Of a DNA stretch of 64,000 nucleotides, positions 1 through 9,648 are shown in pieces. The notes below the pieces were generated by a model, which had not been told where the DNA came from, did not search any database, and saw nothing but the letters and a program-made list of their open reading frames with translations. The stretch spans positions 1,708,310 through 1,772,309 of the forward strand of contig NC_135152.1 of NCBI RefSeq assembly GCF_050948215.1, in the 5' to 3' direction. The stretch's first letter is position 1; each line of letters begins with the position of its first letter. This DNA is from Halictus rubicundus (taxonomy: Eukaryota; Arthropoda; Insecta; Hymenoptera; Halictidae). A program made the translations under genes and the position numbers.

Positions 1-446
1 AGATCTCATATCGAAGTTTAAAAGCGACCAACCTGAATATTAATTTCATTCATTCATGTCATTTATTGTTTCCCCTTGGGGTTTACAATCCTTTATACAA
101 CTCCTCCACCCTTCTCTTACACTTACTCTAAACTTAAGCATAACCTTAACCTAACTTACCCTAACTTAGCCTACTAATCCTACCTACGCCTTAAACCTAC
201 ACTTACTCAACCTTAACCTAACTTATCTTACCGCTTAACTTATATTTACTTTACATTCTACCGCCAGAAAGAGAGAGAGATCCCACAACGCCCTGTGCCT
301 CACACAATCCCTCACTCATACATTCTCCCCCCTCCCCCATCCCTTCTCACCCCTACCCCCCTGTGGACCTCCTCTTCCGGTTGCTCTCCCAACTGTCACT
401 CCATTCCTTTACCATTCACTCCTTTTCCATTCACTCCCCGGGCCAC

Positions 447-895
447 TCACCCACACGCCCTTTCTCTCCACTCATCCACCCTCCTCATCCATTCCTCCCC
501 CTCACCTTCGTCTCCCAGCACCTCCCCCACCATCCCCTGCCAACCCCTTCCCTCATCTCCTCTCATACAACCCTCCCACACGTGCTCCCACGTCTCCTTC
601 TCCCACATCTTACCAGACCCTTCCAGAATTCCACGTCCTTTTTCAGCAGCCACGCTACATTCCAGAATCTTACCTTTGCCCCTTCGCTCCTCCTCTCCCC
701 CTTCCACCTCTCCTCCCTTCTCCCTCCCCTCCTCCTTCCCCTCTCCTTCCCTATTCTCCTCCTTGTTCCTCCAGCCAACATTCCTCTAACTCGTCCCATC
801 TTCTCAATTTTCCGTTCACCCACATCTTCATGTACCCTATTTGTACATTCTTTCCCTCCCTCCTTGCTGCCTCCGCTTCCTTCTCGATTTTCCAC
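447..895 (-). pseudogene. LINE ORF2 remnant: endonuclease start joined to C-terminal tail
   Basis: The piece 895-563 contains VRFWNVA followed by FWKGL, which resembles the very start of the apurinic-type endonuclease domain in hymenopteran LINE ORF2 proteins. The piece 707-447 contains ETWEHVWEGC and DEGEGEEWMRRV, resembling what I recall as the extreme C-terminus of the same proteins. The pieces are in different frames, and no reverse transcriptase motif lies between them. The simplest reading is an internal deletion removing the rest of the endonuclease, the reverse transcriptase and the zinc region. The family resemblance is from memory, so the deletion junction is not mapped precisely. 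Confidence 0.5.
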
Positions 896-2103
896 CTCGC
901 TCTTCTCTCCTCTTCCGTCATATCGTCGTCTATTCTTTCCACTGACCCCCTAAGTTTCTTTTTTCCCTCCATAACCTCTCTTTTGTGTTCTCTGCCCTCC
1001 AATCTCACCAGCACCATTCCCCTACCGTCCTTTCCTACCCTCCCTATCTTTCCTACCTCCCTGATCCCCTCGGCCTTCAACTCCATCTTCTCCCAAAGCC
1101 TGCTAATTTCCTCTCTTATGTCCACTCCCTCCACTTTCAACCTCCTGACAATCACATTGTTCCTCTTCCCCTCTCTTTCCCTCTTGTCCATCCTCAATTC
1201 AATCCTCCTTATTCAACTCCTGCTCTCCTCCCTTTCCCGTCCCCCGCCTGTCTCCTCCCACTCCCCTCTTGACTCTCCTGCGCCTCCCTTCCCTCCTTCT
1301 CCAACCGGCCCTCTACTTTCTCCACTCTTCCCTCCAACCTTTCCATCCTCTTGTCTGCTTCCTCTCTGTCCCTCTCCCCCCCTCTCCTCGCACCATCTCC
1401 TCCATCCACCCCTCTACCTTTGTCATCCTTCCCTCAATGCATTCCAGCCACTTCCATGTCTTTTCCCTGCTTGCCATCTCCTCCCTCTTCTTTTCCCTCC
1501 ACCTCTCCCTCTCCCTCCCCCAGTCTTCGATCAGCTTCCTCCCTGCCTCCCTGTCTCTCCACACTGCATCCCTCAGTTCCCTCACCTCCTCTATTAGCCC
1601 CTTAAGGGCCCGTACCATCTCTCCGCCTTCCCCTGTCCCCCCCCCCCCCACCCTTTGGCGGGGATCTCTTCGTCAGGTCGCTCCTCTTGAACGTCTCCTG
1701 CTCAGCCTCCCCCCTCCCTCCACCTCCCCTATACTCCGTTTCCTCCCTACACTATCCACGCTCTCCGAACTAAACCACCTCTCCAAGTTTCCTTCCCTCG
1801 AAAGCGTCCCTGCTCTGCCTTTTCCATCCCTGCTCTCAGCCCTACCCACCCCCAAGCCTGATTCCCCGCTCCCCCACCCTTTCCGCCTTTCGTCCGTCAT
1901 TCTTCTCCCCTTATACCTTTCAAACCTTCCCGCCTTCTCGTACACCTTTCCTCGTCCCCTCTGTCTCCCACCAGAGCTCGCCACCTTCGCTCCTGCTCTC
2001 TTCGCGCACGCGCTCCTGACTCCCGTCCGCGGGACCTAACCTCTTCTCTTCCTCCTCTTTCTCCCTGCCCTCCTGCTTCCCCCCTCGCTCCTTCTCCTTT
2101 CAC
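751..2103 (-). pseudogene. LINE ORF1 (coiled-coil, RNA-binding), frameshifted
   Basis: Successive minus-strand open pieces (2103-1897, 1984-1673, 1651-1313, 1409-1209, 1197-751) are not all in one frame, so the gene is broken by several indels, some in C/G homopolymers. Order along the protein: a basic Arg/Gly/Glu-rich head; a long charged heptad-like stretch (pieces 1651-1209, rich in RE, EW, LEGRVEKVEGRLEK-type repeats) that should form a coiled coil; then a C-terminal domain at 1197-751 opening with RNNVIVRRLKVEG and containing GMVLVRLEG, which resembles the RRM-like nucleic-acid-binding part of L1-type ORF1 proteins. ORF1 proteins bind the element's own RNA as a multimeric particle. The assignment rests on architecture and resemblance to ant LINE ORF1; no alignment was run. 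Confidence 0.65.
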
Positions 2104-2250
2104 CCTACCTCACCCTACTATCCCTTGCTCCCTTCTATCCCTTTTCTGGCACCTTTGTCCTCCACCTCACTTTACTCCACTCTCTCTCGCACTCTCATTC
2201 ACACAAGCTATCAGTCACTACACACTCCTACTCAACCGGAAACGGAAGTC

Positions 2251-2265
2251 CCTGAATATTAATTT
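2251..2265. repeat. Target-site duplication of the LINE (right copy)
   Basis: The 15 bases CCTGAATATTAATTT match 32-46 exactly and flank the insertion. The single-copy target is at 15600-15614. Confidence 0.9.
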
Positions 2266-2980
2266 AATAATGAGCTATTGTCATCAACACTATCTTAAAT
2301 TTTTTCATATATTTAGCTACTGTTATTATTAATTTAAAAAATTTTTCTTTCACGAATAAATATTTTTCCACCTCAGCACCATAAGATTTTTACTAGATGA
2401 CTTTAAAAACACATTATAACTATTTTTAAATAATTTTACTCGAAAACATTCTAGTTTACTCTTTATTTCACCGTTCTACTAATTTTGTATGGGCTGCATT
2501 GCAGCTCTGTTTAACACTCTTTTACAACTCAATACCATGGTACCATCCATATTCAAGGAAGAACAATTTTTTGCGACGATCATTGAAAAAACAAAAGTGT
2601 TTCCTTCATTTCAGTCCTTTAGTGCGTTGGTGACGTAGCGCCCAGCACACCTACCTGTGTTCTGTGTCACATCTGGAGTTTTATGGTACGCTAACAATCC
2701 CTATTGAGTCGCAAGCCAGACCATACAAACGAATGCATCCACAACTTCCAGAGACCTGCCTCCAAAAGTAATTAAAGGAAGGCTAGGCATGCAGTGTGTA
2801 CTAAACTCCTCAAAAGAGGCGGATTCCAGTCGCTCGTGTTATAAACCTCATTCGATACTTCATCGAAAGGGTGATCTTACATATTTCTGTAACAGTTCCA
2901 AGTGCATGCACTTTGTTCACTCTTCTAATGATACACTTTTTAAATATTAAGTAAATCTTTCACGCTGCTAACGGCCCTCG

Positions 2981-3249
2981 CAGAGTTGGGCATTATTTGG
3001 GATAAAAAATTATTTAAATAAAAATTTGAATAAAAGATACTTTATCTTTATTTGTTATTTGAAGGTTCGAATAAAAAAAAGCATCTTTATTGGACGAGTG
3101 TCGAATAAATAATTTTATTAGATGAGAACTTATCCGACGAATAAAAATAATTTTTTTTATTCGAACCTTCGAATAACGAATAAAGATAAAGTATCTTTTA
3201 TTCGAATCGTTATTTAAATAATTTTTTATCTAAATAATGCCCAACTCTG
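2981..3249. mobile_element. hAT-like MITE with TTATTCGAA-type core
   Basis: A 269-bp palindromic element with terminal repeats CAGAGTTGGGCATTATTT and its inverse, filled by alternating TTCGAATAAA / TTTATTCGAA motifs. The flanks (ggccctcg left, gccacagg right) do not form an 8-bp target duplication, so the ends may have been rearranged. The same left junction, ggccctcg directly followed by CAGAG, recurs at 16340 and, inverted, at 58120, so this insert predates amplification of family A. Non-coding. Confidence 0.65.
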
Positions 3250-3480
3250 GCCACAGGTGCCTTTTGGAAGGACAGCCCACCTGTTATCTAAACATTCTTT
3301 TAAAGTACTTTTTTTACAGTTGCAGAGGAAGAAACGCTCTGTATTTTAGATTTCAAGTAATTGTAGACACTTGTATGATTCTGTTATATATACTACTTTG
3401 ACAAAATTAGAAAATAAAAATTATGTGGCGTGTGTAATGTCGTACAAAGCAGTTCCAGATGAATGATAATGTGTTCAGGA
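3250..3480. other. Central spacer of foldback element A
   Basis: Sequence between the arms of the foldback. AT-rich, no open frame of note, and not repeated elsewhere in the window as far as I can see. Confidence 0.4.
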
Positions 3481-3919
3481 ACTGTTACAGATATATGTAA
3501 GATCACCCTGTCGATGAAGTATCGAATGCGGTTTATGACACGAGCGACTGGAATCCACCTCTTTTGAGGAGTTTAGTACACACTGCATGTCTAGCCTTAC
3601 TTTAATTAGTTTTGGAGGCAGGTCTCTGGAAGTTGTGGATGCATTCGTTTGTATGGTCTGGCTTGCGACTCAATAGGGATTGTTAGCGTACCATAAAACT
3701 CCAGATGTGACACAGAACACAGGTAGGTGTGCTGGGCGCTACGTCACCAACGCACTAAAGGACTGAAATGAAGGAAACACTTTTGTCTTTTCAATGATCG
3801 TCGCAAAAAATTGTTCTTCCTTGAATATGGATGGTACCATGGTATTGAGTTGTAAAAGAGTGTTAAACAGAGCTGCAATGCAGCCCATACAAAATTAGTA
3901 GAACGGTGAAATAAAGAGT

Positions 3920-4304
3920 TGTGGCGGCGACAAGCTGGCGCCACGTCTCCGCCATGTGTTTAGTTTAAGAAAGTATGTTTGTACGAATGAATATCGGGTT
4001 GCGTGCTGCGCGATAGCGTCGAGTGGATGTTTAGATGACTGGGTCGAGTGTCGCGTAGGGTGAGTGTGTTTAGTTTAGTTAAGAGTGAATGCAGACCGTG
4101 AGAATGAAGAAAGAGGGATTGTCGTGAGGATGCGTTAGCGAGCGAATGGTTAGTTCGTAAGTTTAGTTCTGTAAGAGAATTCGTCGAGAGCGGACACGCG
4201 GGCAACGCGGGTGTATCGTCCCTCTCGGAATAAAAACTAGTCAAACCACGAGCGGTACACGTTTAATTCCCGGTCACCTATCCCGACAGTAGTCACCATC
4301 CACA
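3920..4304 (+). repeat. 5' LTR of CsRn1-type gypsy
   Basis: 385 bp, begins TGTGGCGGCGACAAGC and ends CACCATCCACA, matching 8620-9005. It should hold the promoter. An AATAAA lies at about 4229-4234, consistent with a polyadenylation signal in the LTR. Confidence 0.92.
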
Positions 4305-4305
4305 T

Positions 4306-4323
4306 TGGTGACCCCGACGTGAT
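4306..4323 (+). other. Primer-binding site, tRNA-Trp
   Basis: TGGTGACCCCGACGTGAT is the exact reverse complement of the conserved 3' end of eukaryotic tRNA-Trp including CCA. It lies two bases after the 5' LTR. Confidence 0.88.
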
Positions 4324-4480
4324 TTCTCGGGAGTGATTTTTACGGGAATACATCGCGTGTGTTTCGGACGTGGACACAATTTCGCCTAAGGACACTCGGA
4401 CATCGTGCGTAGTGCGAAGAGTGCCGGCGTGCGTGTTTTCACATTTATTTAAGTAGTGTATAAGAGTTTTTTTTAAGACA

Positions 4481-5335
4481 ATGTCGACGCCCGATCTTTC
4501 CCCGGCAGGGGGTAGCGCGCCCGTGGTCAACCGCGTCGCGGTGAAGATCCCGAAATTTTCGCCGGCTGACCCAGAGCTGTGGTTCGCCATGGTCGAACGC
4601 AGTCTGGACGCGAGCGGGGTGACGACCGAAATGACTAAGTTCGGGTATGTCCTAGGAGCGCTGAAACCAGAGTACGCGGCGGAAGTCCGCGATAATATTC
4701 TGGCTCCCCCAGCCCAGCCGTACACCAAGCTGAAGGCAGAGCTCATCAAGCGACTGGGTTCGTCGCAGGAGCAGAAGACGCGGCGCTTCCTCGAGCACGA
4801 GGAAATGGGCGACCGGAAACCTTCGCAGTTTCTACGTCACCTGCGGACCCTAGGAGGAACGACCGTGTCGGAGGAGATCCTGCGAACCTTGTGGTTGGGT
4901 CGATTACCTGCGAACATGCAGGTCATCCGGGCGACGCAACGGGATGTGGAACTCGACCGAGTTGCCGACCTGGCCGACACCATCGCCGACACAATGGGAC
5001 CTCGCCCGCAGGTAGCCGAAGCCTCCGCGTCTCCCTCGGTGCAACCTGCCTCGGGGATTTGCGAGCTGGAAGCACACCTGTGCACGAAGATGGCACAGCT
5101 GACAGCCACGTTCCAGCAGGAGCTTGCCGCAATTCGACGCGAGATGAATTCGGGACCGCGCCGTTTCAGTCAGCGACGAAACGTTCCAGGCCGGGCACGA
5201 TCGCGATCCCGGGAACGCCGACTCCAACAGCGTGGTGGAAAATGTTTCTACCACTTTAAATTCGGGGCGAACGCGTTGCGTTGCGAACCCCCGTGTAATT
5301 GGTCCGCGGCGGGAAACGTGATGGGCAGTCGTTGA
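4481..5335 (+). CDS. gag: Gag of CsRn1-type gypsy element
   Basis: 284 residues from the first ATG after the leader, uninterrupted. Gag forms the cytoplasmic virus-like particle and packages element RNA. Residues 20-180 form the capsid-like helical region (KIPKFSPADPELWFAMVE is typical of this clade). Residues 225-250 are Arg/Ser-rich. The C-terminus has a CHCC finger with C255, H258, C268 and C272 (CFYHFKFGANALRC then EPPC). Pol overlaps it in the -1 frame from 5299, and a slippery heptamer lies at 5311-5317. The gag frame itself shows no damage. Confidence 0.88.
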   Translation: MSTPDLSPAGGSAPVVNRVAVKIPKFSPADPELWFAMVERSLDASGVTTEMTKFGYVLGALKPEYAAEVRDNILAPPAQPYTKLKAELIKRLGSSQEQKTRRFLEHEEMGDRKPSQFLRHLRTLGGTTVSEEILRTLWLGRLPANMQVIRATQRDVELDRVADLADTIADTMGPRPQVAEASASPSVQPASGICELEAHLCTKMAQLTATFQQELAAIRREMNSGPRRFSQRRNVPGRARSRSRERRLQQRGGKCFYHFKFGANALRCEPPCNWSAAGNVMGSR

Positions 5336-8300
5336 TGGCGGCCAGCGACCAGTGCCCATCGTCGCGCCGTTTATTTATCACCGACCGGGTCTCCAAAACG
5401 CAATTCCTGATCGACACAGGCGCCGATCTCTGCGTTTTTCCCCGAGCAAAGACTCGCGGGTTCCGCGAGCGGTCTACTTACGCGTTCTATGCGGCAAACG
5501 GGTCGGAAATAGCCACGTACGAGACCATCACGTTGAGCCTCGATTTCGGGCTCCGTCGCGCGTTCGTATGACGTTTCGTGGTGGCCGACGTGTCTAAGCC
5601 GATAATAGGCGTAGACTTTCTCGCGCATTACGAACTCCTCGTGGACGTTCGTAACGGTGAAGTTTTGGACCGAGTGACATCGATGACGGTGCCAGGACGC
5701 TCAGTGCGCGGGTGCCGGCCGTCGGCGCCCACGGTGAAGACAATTTTCGGTGACTCGAGGTTCCACGGGTTACTGCAGCGGTTCCCGAACATTACGCGAC
5801 CAGTGGGAACACCCGTGGAAGTAAAACACGGAACGGTGCATTACATTCGCACAACGCCAGGACCGCCTGTGGCTTGCAGGCCCCGGCGTCTCGCGCCGGA
5901 CCGTTTGAGGCACGCGCGACGAGAGTTCGAGACAATGATGCGCCTCGGCATCACGCGACCGTCAGAAAGTGCGTGGTCGTCGCCGTTGCATATGGTGCCA
6001 AAAAAGGGTCAGGACGCTTGGCGACCGTGCGTGGACTACCGAGCGTTAAATGCGCGGACAGTGCCGGATAGGTACCCCGTGAAGCACATTGAGGACTTTA
6101 CTCATGCGCTTCACGGGAAAACAGTGTTTTCCACCATAGACTTAGTGCGCGCCTACAATCAAATCCCAGTGGCCGCGGAAGACATTGCCAAAACCGCAAT
6201 AACTACTCCCTTCGGACTATTCGAGTTCCCCTGTATGTCGTTCGGGTTACGAAACGCGGCACAGACGTTTCAGCGTTTTATCGACGAAGTGTTACGCGGT
6301 TTAGACTTCGTATACGCGTATATCGACGACATACTGGTGGCATCATCGACAGAAGAGGAGCACTTGGCCCACTTGGCGGAGGTCTTTGCGCGCCTCAACA
6401 AATACGGCGTAACCATCAACGCGGCAAAGTGCAGTTTTGGCCAGGCGCAGGTCAAATTCCTGGGATACGCCGTATCATCAGGAGGCACCAGCCCGTTGGA
6501 GTCCAAGGTTGAGGCCATCACAAACTACCCGCAGCCGACCACCGCAAAGCAGCTGAGGTAGTTCCTGGGTATGCTAAACTTTTATAGACGTTTCATGCCC
6601 AGGACTGCCCAGGTACAAGCGCCTCTTAACGACCTGCTTCGGGACAACCTCAAGGGCAGCGCCAGGGTGAGCTGGACCAGTGAAGCCGTTGCCGCCTTCG
6701 CCGAAGCGAAGGAAAGCCTAAGGCGGGCAACGTTATTAACGCATCCCCGGGACGACGTGCCGCTCGCCCTGTTCTGCAACGCGTCCGATTTTACAGTCGG
6801 AGCGGCCCTGCAGCAGCAGATCGGAAAAGATTGGCAGCCGTTGGCGTTCTTCTCCAAGAAGCTCAGTGCCACCGAGCGGAATTACGGCGCATACGACTGA
6901 GAAATGTTGGCCATATATTTGGCGGTCAAACATTTCCGGCACATGGTGGAGGGGCGAACGTTCACGGTCTACACAGACCAAAAGCCCATAACGTTCGCTT
7001 TTCAGCAGAAGCCCGAGAAATGTTCACCCAGGCAATTCCGATACCTGGATTTCATCGGGCAGTTTACCACCGACATCCGCCACATCGCCGGGGAGGAGAA
7101 CGTCGTCGCCGACGCGCTGTCCAGGTTGGAGGAGGTCACAGAGCCCTTCAACTACGTCGAGTTGGCAGACTCTCAGCGGCACGACGCTGAGTTCCAGGAG
7201 TACCTGTGCAGGGAAATAAAAAACAATTTGCGCCTCGAATGGACGCGCCTTTCCGGTTCGGACACCGAGGTGGCTTGCGACGTGTCAACCGGAACTTCGC
7301 GACCTTTCGTCACGGGACCTTTCAGACGAGCCGCGTTTGACTCCGTGCATCGCCTGACGCATCCAGGTGTTAACGCGACTGTAAGGCTCGTGACGGAGCG
7401 ATACGTGTGGCCGTCCGTCAAAGCCGACTGTCGGAGTTGGGCTCGCGGGTGTATTCCGTGCCAGCGCGCCAAAACAAGCAGGCATGTTTCCGCGCCGCCG
7501 GGAAGTTTTAACGCGCCGACCGGAAGATTCGAGCATATCCACATAGACATTGTGATTCTTCCGGTCTCAGAAGGGTTCAGGTATTGCCTAACCTGCGTCG
7601 ACCGATTCATGCGTTGGCCTGAGGCTTTCCCCATCAGGGATCAAGAGGCTTCGACCGTGGCACGGGCCTTTTACGAGGGATGGATTTCCCGGTTCGGAAC
7701 CCCGTTGCGCGTGACGACCGACCAGGGTCGGCAATTCGAATCCCGTCTGTTCCAGGCATTGTCGCAGCTGATAGGTGCGACCCACTGGCGGACAACGGCC
7801 TATCACCCGGCAGCAAACGGGATGGTGGAGAGATTCCACCGTCAATTCAAGGCGGCAATCCGCTGCCAGCAGAACGTCCGCTGGACAGAAGTTCTTCCCA
7901 CCATTTTGCTGGGCATCCGCGCAGCTTGGAGGGAAGACTTGCAGTCCACCGCAGCAGAGCTGGTCTACGGCGAAACGCTGCGCCTACCAGGGGAATTCCT
8001 GACCCCACGAAGCGGAGAGTCACAGCCGCTGCCAAGGGATTCCGTCACGGGGCTGCACGAGCATTTCGCGACCCTCGCCCCAACGCCTGGCAGCAATCAC
8101 TCGGCAAAACGGGTTTTCGTTTTCAAGGACCTTGCCACAGCGGACCACGTGTTCCTGCGGAACGACGCCGTGCGGGGAATCCTCCAGCCACCGTACGACG
8201 GTCCATACAAGGTCCTCAACCGAGGTGCTCGGACCTTCTCCTTGGACATCAGGGGCAAGCCAGTCACCGTCACGGTGGATCGCCTAAAGCCGGCGTACCT

Positions 8301-8553
8301 GCTGGCCACAGATCCAGCACCGCCGACAACAACCCGGGCAACGCGGTCAGCGTCACCGGGGCAGTTGGAAGGACCACCAACGCCCACGCCAACCGAGAGC
8401 ACGGGGCAACCGCTCTCATCATCGCCATCATCGCGGAGGCCGGCGCTGCCGCCTCCCATCCTGACCTCGACAAATGCGGGCACACGCACTACACGGTCCG
8501 GGAGGAAAGTTCGATTTCCGGACCGTTTACAAATTTCGGGATCGTACAAGTGA
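5299..8553 (+). pseudogene. pol: Pol of CsRn1-type gypsy, three in-frame stops
   Basis: One frame throughout, interrupted by TGA 5569-5571, TAG 6559-6561 and TGA 6898-6900. Domains in order: aspartic protease with FLIDTGAD (about 5404-5427); reverse transcriptase with WRPCVDYRALN, TIDLVRAYNQIPV and catalytic YIDD at 6319-6330; RNase H whose first catalytic Asp appears as Asn (LFCNASDFTVG) but which keeps TDQKP and DALSR; integrase with an HHCC zinc domain (H...H...CIPCQRA) and the D, D, E residues in HIDIV, TTDQG and GMVERF. No env follows. The three stops look like single G:C to A:T changes (Trp, Gln and Arg codons expected). Not functional as it stands. Confidence 0.9.
5311..5360 (+). promoter_or_regulatory. 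Predicted -1 ribosomal frameshift site (GGGAAAC plus hairpin)
   Basis: The heptamer G GGA AAC sits in register with the gag codons (gcg gga aac) at 5311-5317, inside the gag/pol overlap. G GGA AAC is an established lentiviral slippery sequence. Downstream, 5320-5327 pairs with 5353-5360 (8 bp, GATGGGCA/TGCCCATC), and inside that 5328-5334 pairs with 5343-5349 (7 bp, one G-U). The stem starts only 2 nt after the heptamer, shorter than the usual 5-9 nt, so its lowest pairs may be open when a ribosome sits on the heptamer. Confidence 0.65.
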
Positions 8554-8600
8554 CGTTTACAAATTTCGTGATTTACAAGTTTTGTGTGTCAATCACTGGC

Positions 8601-8616
8601 GGGGGGGGGGGGGGGG
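8601..8616 (+). other. Polypurine tract (16 G) of CsRn1-type gypsy
   Basis: A run of 16 G ends three bases before the 3' LTR, where the plus-strand primer is expected. Homopolymer length may be unreliable in the assembly. Confidence 0.7.
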
Positions 8617-8619
8617 TGA

Positions 8620-9005
8620 TGTGGCGGCGACAAGCTGGCGCCACGTCTTCGCCATGTGTTTAGTTTTAAGAAAGTATGTTTGTACGAATGAATATCGGGT
8701 TGCGTGCTGCGCGATAGCGTCGAGTGGATGTTTAGATGACTGGGTCTAGTGTCGCGTAGGGTGAGTGTGTTTAGTTTAGTTAAGAGTGAATGCAGACCGT
8801 GAGAATGAAGAAAGAGGGATTGTCGTGAGGATGCGTTAGCGAGCGAATGGTTAGTTCGTAAGTTTAGTTCTGTAAGAGAATTTGTCGAGAGCGGACACGC
8901 GGGCAACGCGGGTGTATCGTCCCTCTCGGAATAAAAACTAGTCAAACCACGAGCGGTACACGTTTAATTCCCGGTCACCTATCCCGACAGTAGTCACCAT
9001 CCACA
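8620..9005 (+). repeat. 3' LTR of CsRn1-type gypsy
   Basis: 386 bp, nearly identical to 3920-4304. Differences include one extra T in a T run and C/T changes. Confidence 0.92.
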
Positions 9006-9471
9006 GAGTAAACTAGAATGTTTTCGAGTAAAATTATTTAAAAATAGTTCTAATGTGTTTTTAAAGTCATCTAGTAAAAATCTTATGGTGCTGAGGTGGA
9101 AAAAATATTTATTCATGAAAGAAAAAATTTTTTAATTAATAATAACAGTAGCTAAATATATGAAAAAATTTAAGATAGTGTTGATGACAATAGCTCATTA
9201 TTAAATTAATATTCAGGTTGGTCGCTTTTAAACTTCGATATGCGATCTGTATTTGTTCGAATTTTTCCGGATTTTCCATTTTTACAACTAGAGTTTGCAA
9301 CTACAAACTTGGAAAAAAGTAAAATACGTATCATTACAATTAATATTATTCTTAATTTATATTAATTACAGATTTTGTACACAAGATTTACATGTTAGTT
9401 ACATATTTCATATAAAACAATTAAGCTGTACGTGCTAATCCTGGTTAAAAAAATAATGTGCGTTCGGTTTT

Positions 9472-9588
9472 ATGCTAAAAGACGGCCCGGTTCTGTTCCA
9501 GGAAAGACGACACGGTTCTGTGTCATGCTAAAAGACGGCCCGGTTCTGTTCCAGGAAAGACGACACGGTTCTGTGCCATGCTAAAGCG
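9472..9588. repeat. Subterminal tandem repeats of foldback A (copy 1)
   Basis: Two units of 53 bp, each containing CGGTTCTGTTCCAGGAAAGA and ending in a CACGGTTCTGT...ATGCTAAA half-unit. Homologous arrays at 15276-15362, 42735-42850 and 59105-59216 vary in unit number and in the core (ACCGGTCAGTC versus CGGCCCGG). Confidence 0.75.
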
Positions 9589-9648
9589 GCGATGTCACGA
9601 AAGTGGGAACGCCGAAACCCCGGGCGTGAGCACTCTTATTCCTCTCTG

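Larger units (their letters stand above)
47..2250 (-). mobile_element. Internally deleted non-LTR retrotransposon (LINE)
   Basis: A minus-strand insertion bounded by a 15-bp direct repeat, CCTGAATATTAATTT, at 32-46 and 2251-2265. The uninterrupted target occurs at 15600-15614 in the second family A copy, which proves the insertion. In its own direction it carries a broken ORF1 (about 2103-751), a remnant of ORF2 (895-447) and a 3' region containing AATAAA that ends in a short TGAA-like tail next to the target duplication. The minus strand is extremely purine-rich, which produces long pyrimidine runs on the plus strand. A full LINE of this kind would be more than 5 kb, so most of ORF2 is gone. 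Family is inferred from ORF1 and the start of ORF2. Confidence 0.85.
3920..9005 (+). mobile_element. Ty3/gypsy LTR retrotransposon, CsRn1/Kabuki type
   Basis: A complete 5086-bp element with TG...CA LTRs (3920-4304 and 8620-9005) and a 4-bp target duplication GAGT at 3916-3919 and 9006-9009. It interrupts the right arm of foldback A. Internal order: tRNA-Trp primer site, gag, frameshifted pol (protease, reverse transcriptase, RNase H, integrase), G-run polypurine tract. The tRNA-Trp primer site plus a CHCC rather than CCHC motif in gag are, as I recall, hallmarks of the CsRn1 clade. The LTRs differ by about three substitutions and one indel, so insertion is recent. Three in-frame stops in pol and an Asp to Asn change in RNase H make it defective. 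Confidence 0.92.
1..9648. mobile_element. Foldback DNA element, family A, copy 1 (left end off-window)
   Basis: Two long arms are inverted copies of each other: left arm 1-46 plus 2266-2980, right arm about 3480-3919 plus 9010-9648. They are separated by a small hAT-like insert and a centre. The right end reads, on the minus strand, CAGAGAGGAATAAGAGTGCT. A CAGAG terminus is typical of hAT-superfamily inverted repeats, so I infer a non-autonomous hAT-like element. Two later insertions split it: a LINE at 47-2250 and a gypsy element at 3920-9005. The sequence before position 1 should match 15212-15569, because the second copy shows that the outermost ~360 bases of the arm lie outside the window. 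No transposase frame belongs to it. Confidence 0.7.

Noticed and set aside
295..2039. Long plus-strand frames rich in Pro, Ser and Leu
   Set aside because: They are shadows of the purine-rich LINE ORF1/ORF2 on the other strand; low-complexity pyrimidine DNA rarely contains stops.
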